A stretch of 64,000 bases of DNA, from NCBI RefSeq assembly GCF_006542335.1, contig NZ_CP032485.1, forward strand, positions 1,436,501 through 1,500,500, given 5' to 3'. Numbering within the stretch: position 1 is the first letter of the stretch; each line of letters opens with the position of its first letter. A program made the position numbers and the translations under genes. This document shows positions 61,572 through 64,000 of this stretch, one piece after another. The stretch is from Neokomagataea tanensis. Its GTDB lineage: Bacteria > Pseudomonadota > Alphaproteobacteria > Acetobacterales > Acetobacteraceae. The notes under the pieces were generated by a model. It made no database searches, was not told the DNA's origin, and worked only from the letters and a program-made list of their open reading frames with translations.

Positions 61572-63025
61572 AGGAGGGATTGAGGCGAGTTTTAGGGGTT
61601 AGTAGTGCGATTTTTTTTGCAGGGTGCACTGTCGGGCCGAATTACAAGACGCCCCACGTCACGGGGTTGGAGCATTGGGGTAATGAGCCGATCGCACCAA
61701 GCGTAACCTATGCGGGTGAGGTCGATGTTGCGTGGTGGCGGAGCTTTAAGGATGAGGAGTTAAATCACCTTGTAGAGCGTTTGGGGCAACAAAATCTAAT
61801 TTTGCAGGAAGCCGCTACACGTATCTCTGCTGCACGCTCACAGGTGCGAATTGCTGCGGCTCAGGGTTTGCCTAGTGTGAATTGGGCGGGTGCTTATACA
61901 TGGACGCAACAGAGCACGCGGGGCTTCTTATCACTGGCGGAACCACGGGCAGGCGCCAATCTTCAGTATAATTATTACACCAACATAGCTTCTGCCGGGT
62001 GGGACCTTGATTTGTTTGGCATGGTTCGGCGCGCGGTTGAGGCAGGCCGGGCTGAGGCGGATGCCGCTGTAGCCGCGCGGCGGGCAGTGGCGCTGGCAAG
62101 CGTGTCGGATTTGGTCAGCGCATATATGCGGCTTCGTGGTACGCAAGAGCAGCGTATGCTGACGGAGCATAACCTTGCATTGGCGCGGCACGATCTGGCG
62201 CTTGTGCAGGATCGCGTGCGTGACGGTGCAGCAACAGAGTTGGAGTTGGCCGAGGCTAAGGCGCGAGTAGCGAGCACACAAAGTGCACTGGCACCTCTGC
62301 GGGCGGAAGAATCGGCCTTGATGAATGCGATGGCATCTTTGCTTGCTTTGCCACCGCGCGCTTTGGAGGGGGAGCTTAGTCCGGTAAGGCCGCAACCTTC
62401 CGTCCCAGGGGTGGTACCGGTCGGTCTACCCTCGACCCTAGCGCAACGACGGCCGGATATTATGTTGGCGGATGCGCGTTTGCACGCGGCAACGGCGCGT
62501 GTGGGGATGGCAAAAGCGTCTTTTTACCCAGACATCGTACTTGCTGGAAATCTCGGTACACAGTCGCTTTCAGCCGGAGATTTCTTCTTGCCTGTGGCCA
62601 AGTATTTTACGCTTGGCCCAACATTAAATGTTCCTATTTTTGAGGGCGGCAGGCTGCGCGGAGAGCTTCACCTTTGTGAAGCAGCGCAGCAGGAGGCCGC
62701 ATTAGCATACAGGCAAACAGTTTTAGATGCGTGGCGTGATGTCGATGATGCGTTGACGGGATATGCGCAAATACAGGACCAGAAAGCACGTTTGGATGAA
62801 GCCGTGCAGCAGAACCGCCTTGCATTGGCGGCCGCGCGACAGCGTTATGTAGCCGGTGCGGTACCGTTCCTTGAAGTAGATGAAGCGCAGGCACGCGTTT
62901 TGGCGAGTGAGACGAGCTTGGCAGCGGTGCAAACGAAGATGAATACTCAACTCGTTGATTTGTATCGGGCTTTGGGTGGTGGCTGGCAATTCACAGAGCC
63001 TCTTGCATCTCTGCACAAGGACTGA
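61568..63025 (+). CDS. Outer-membrane efflux lipoprotein, NodT family
   Basis: A 485-residue TolC-fold channel. The signal peptide ends in a lipobox with Cys20 (FFAGCTVGPNYK), the standard NodT start. Two OEP repeats follow, with VAWWRSFKDEELNHLVERL, NLQYNYYTNIASAGWDLDLFG, and LAQRRPDIMLADARLHAATA. It supplies the outer-membrane exit for the EmrAB-type pump encoded just upstream and overlaps emrA by four bases. Confidence 0.93.
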   Translation: MKEGLRRVLGVSSAIFFAGCTVGPNYKTPHVTGLEHWGNEPIAPSVTYAGEVDVAWWRSFKDEELNHLVERLGQQNLILQEAATRISAARSQVRIAAAQGLPSVNWAGAYTWTQQSTRGFLSLAEPRAGANLQYNYYTNIASAGWDLDLFGMVRRAVEAGRAEADAAVAARRAVALASVSDLVSAYMRLRGTQEQRMLTEHNLALARHDLALVQDRVRDGAATELELAEAKARVASTQSALAPLRAEESALMNAMASLLALPPRALEGELSPVRPQPSVPGVVPVGLPSTLAQRRPDIMLADARLHAATARVGMAKASFYPDIVLAGNLGTQSLSAGDFFLPVAKYFTLGPTLNVPIFEGGRLRGELHLCEAAQQEAALAYRQTVLDAWRDVDDALTGYAQIQDQKARLDEAVQQNRLALAAARQRYVAGAVPFLEVDEAQARVLASETSLAAVQTKMNTQLVDLYRALGGGWQFTEPLASLHKD

Positions 63026-63039
63026 TTTCTACTGCGCCT

Positions 63040-63603
63040 ATGACAGGTCGTTCACATCTTCTCGTTGGCGCATTTACATCTTATTGCGCCATGCGGTGGC
63101 AAATTCTGACACCGGACATCGCCTCATTTTTTACAGCTCTGATTGGAAGTCTTTTACCAGATATTGATACAGAGCGCTCCATGATGGGCGCGCGGATGAA
63201 ATGGTTGTCACGCCCGGTGGCCCGGCTATGTGGGCATAGGGGGTTAACCCATTCGGCAGTGTTGTGGGTGGCTGTTGCGGTGTTGTGTCGGGCGCTGTTT
63301 GGGGGTGATGTTTTAGCGGGCCCCCTTGGAGGCCTGCTGCTGGGAGTGGCGAGCCATATTTGCGTGGATCTACCTACGGGGGGGTGTCAATTATTTGGGC
63401 CGCTTAGTCGCTCACGCGTGTCGGTTTGGCCATACGTCAAGACGGGCGGTGTAGGAGAGGTATGCCTGCTGGTACCCACATTGGCCTTGCTGGGCTGGTT
63501 CGGTTGGAATGCAATGCCGTTACACTCTGAACACGATCTGCACCCTCATGCACATCAACGGTTGCATGTGCCGTTTTCCGGCGATATGGCTCTCCCATCA
63601 TGA
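63040..63603 (+). CDS. YdjM/DUF457 family membrane-bound metal-dependent hydrolase-like protein
   Basis: A 187-residue protein with four hydrophobic segments and the YdjM-family polar motifs [12 protein letters not shown] at the start, [32 protein letters not shown] and [15 protein letters not shown]. His and Asp residues in these motifs are the presumed metal ligands. Function is unknown; E. coli YdjM belongs to the SOS regulon, but no LexA site is seen here. It starts 14 bases after the NodT gene and overlaps purH by four bases. The His-rich end ([16 protein letters not shown]) is unusual. Confidence 0.85.
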   Translation: MTGRSHLLVGAFTSYCAMRWQILTPDIASFFTALIGSLLPDIDTERSMMGARMKWLSRPVARLCGHRGLTHSAVLWVAVAVLCRALFGGDVLAGPLGGLLLGVASHICVDLPTGGCQLFGPLSRSRVSVWPYVKTGGVGEVCLLVPTLALLGWFGWNAMPLHSEHDLHPHAHQRLHVPFSGDMALPS

Positions 63604-64000
63604 CCGAAAACCGTATCCCTGTCCGCCGCGCTCTGCTTTCCGTTTCTGACAAAGCCGGGCTTATCGAGCTTGGGCGTGCGCTCGCCGCCCATGGCACTGA
63701 ACTCCTCTCAACCGGGGGATCTGCTCGTGCGCTGCGCGAAGCGGGCCTGACAGTGAAGGATGTGTCCGAACACACCGGTTTCCCCGAGATTTTGGATGGC
63801 CGCGTCAAGACGCTGGTCCCGCAAGTACATGGTGGCATCTTGGGCCGCCGCGATCTTGCAAGCCATCAGGAGCAAATGGCGCAGCACAACATTGCGCCGA
63901 TTGATCTGGTGTGCGTCAATCTTTACCCCTTCGCAGCAACGGTAGCATCTGGTGCTGGCGTTGAAGATTGCATCGAGAACATTGACATTGGTGGGCCGGC
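63600..64000 (+). CDS. purH: Bifunctional AICAR formyltransferase/IMP cyclohydrolase (N-terminal part)
   Basis: The gene runs off the right edge; 133 residues are visible, belonging to the IMP cyclohydrolase (MGS-like) domain: [55 protein letters not shown] and [13 protein letters not shown], ending in ENIDIGGP. It carries out the last two steps of IMP synthesis. The start overlaps the ydjM-like stop in an ATGA. purM and purN lie 47 kb to the left on the other strand, so the purine genes are dispersed. Confidence 0.97.
   Translation, partial: MTENRIPVRRALLSVSDKAGLIELGRALAAHGTELLSTGGSARALREAGLTVKDVSEHTGFPEILDGRVKTLVPQVHGGILGRRDLASHQEQMAQHNIAPIDLVCVNLYPFAATVASGAGVEDCIENIDIGGP

Noticed and set aside
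1..64000. tRNA, rRNA, CRISPR, insertion sequence or prophage genes
   Set aside because: Spacers were read for cloverleaf ends, repeat-spacer arrays, transposase or integrase proteins and terminal repeats; none was found.

Overview
The window reads as a piece of an acetic-acid-bacterium chromosome (Acetobacteraceae, Alphaproteobacteria). This rests on the gene neighbourhoods: a ChvG-ChvI / HprK / RapZ / EIIA / HPr / EI regulatory phosphotransferase cluster with no sugar permease beside it, a purM-purN / hda / ppk / ppx block, an edd-eda Entner-Doudoroff pair, a TIGR02302/DUF4175 membrane protein next to lysA, and an EmrB/EmrA/NodT-type efflux operon. The genus is not certain. No tRNA, rRNA, CRISPR array or insertion sequence was seen.

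Layout. 0-2 kb: end of an amino-sugar locus (nucleotide-sugar 4,6-dehydratase tail, DegT/PglE-type aminotransferase, small membrane protein). 2-6.4 kb: MerR regulator with a MerR-like promoter, AI-2E family transporter, an ABC-F ATPase broken by one missing base, and ndk. 6.5-13.4 kb: an AT-richer capsule-export region (DUF2142 membrane protein, KpsE-, KpsT- and KpsD/Wza-like proteins, a GT4 glycosyltransferase, and a convergent KpsM-like permease). 13.5-21.5 kb: membrane protein and purN-purM on the minus strand, then hda, ppk and ppx on the plus strand. 21.5-26.6 kb: GlxA-type regulator divergent from a rhodanese, two small exported proteins, azlCD and a Gfo/Idh/MocA oxidoreductase. 26.7-31.4 kb: DUF4175 protein, lysA, cdd. 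31.4-37.7 kb: a frameshifted glycosyltransferase with a discoidin-like C-terminus, infC with a probable AUA start, thrS, and two further glycosyltransferases. 37.7-46 kb: grpE, then chvI-chvG, a Rid-like gene, hprK-rapZ-EIIA-HPr-EI. 46-52.3 kb: ilvE, a MoeA homologue that has lost catalytic residues, a small protein behind a Fur-like site, an ornithine-decarboxylase-type enzyme with a long leader, and a YihY protein. 52.3-64 kb: rlpA, aroQ-accB-accC, a NIPSNAP protein, edd-eda, the efflux operon, a YdjM-like protein and the start of purH.

Together the genes describe a cell with substantial surface-polysaccharide capacity, a nitrogen/carbon-type regulatory PTS coupled to an envelope/acid-sensing two-component system, Entner-Doudoroff catabolism and multidrug efflux. 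The points most worth following up are the degenerate MoeA, the non-canonical infC start, the MerR promoter, the Fur-like site in front of an unknown cysteine-rich protein, the GT/discoidin fusion with a T8 frameshift, and the structured decarboxylase leader.
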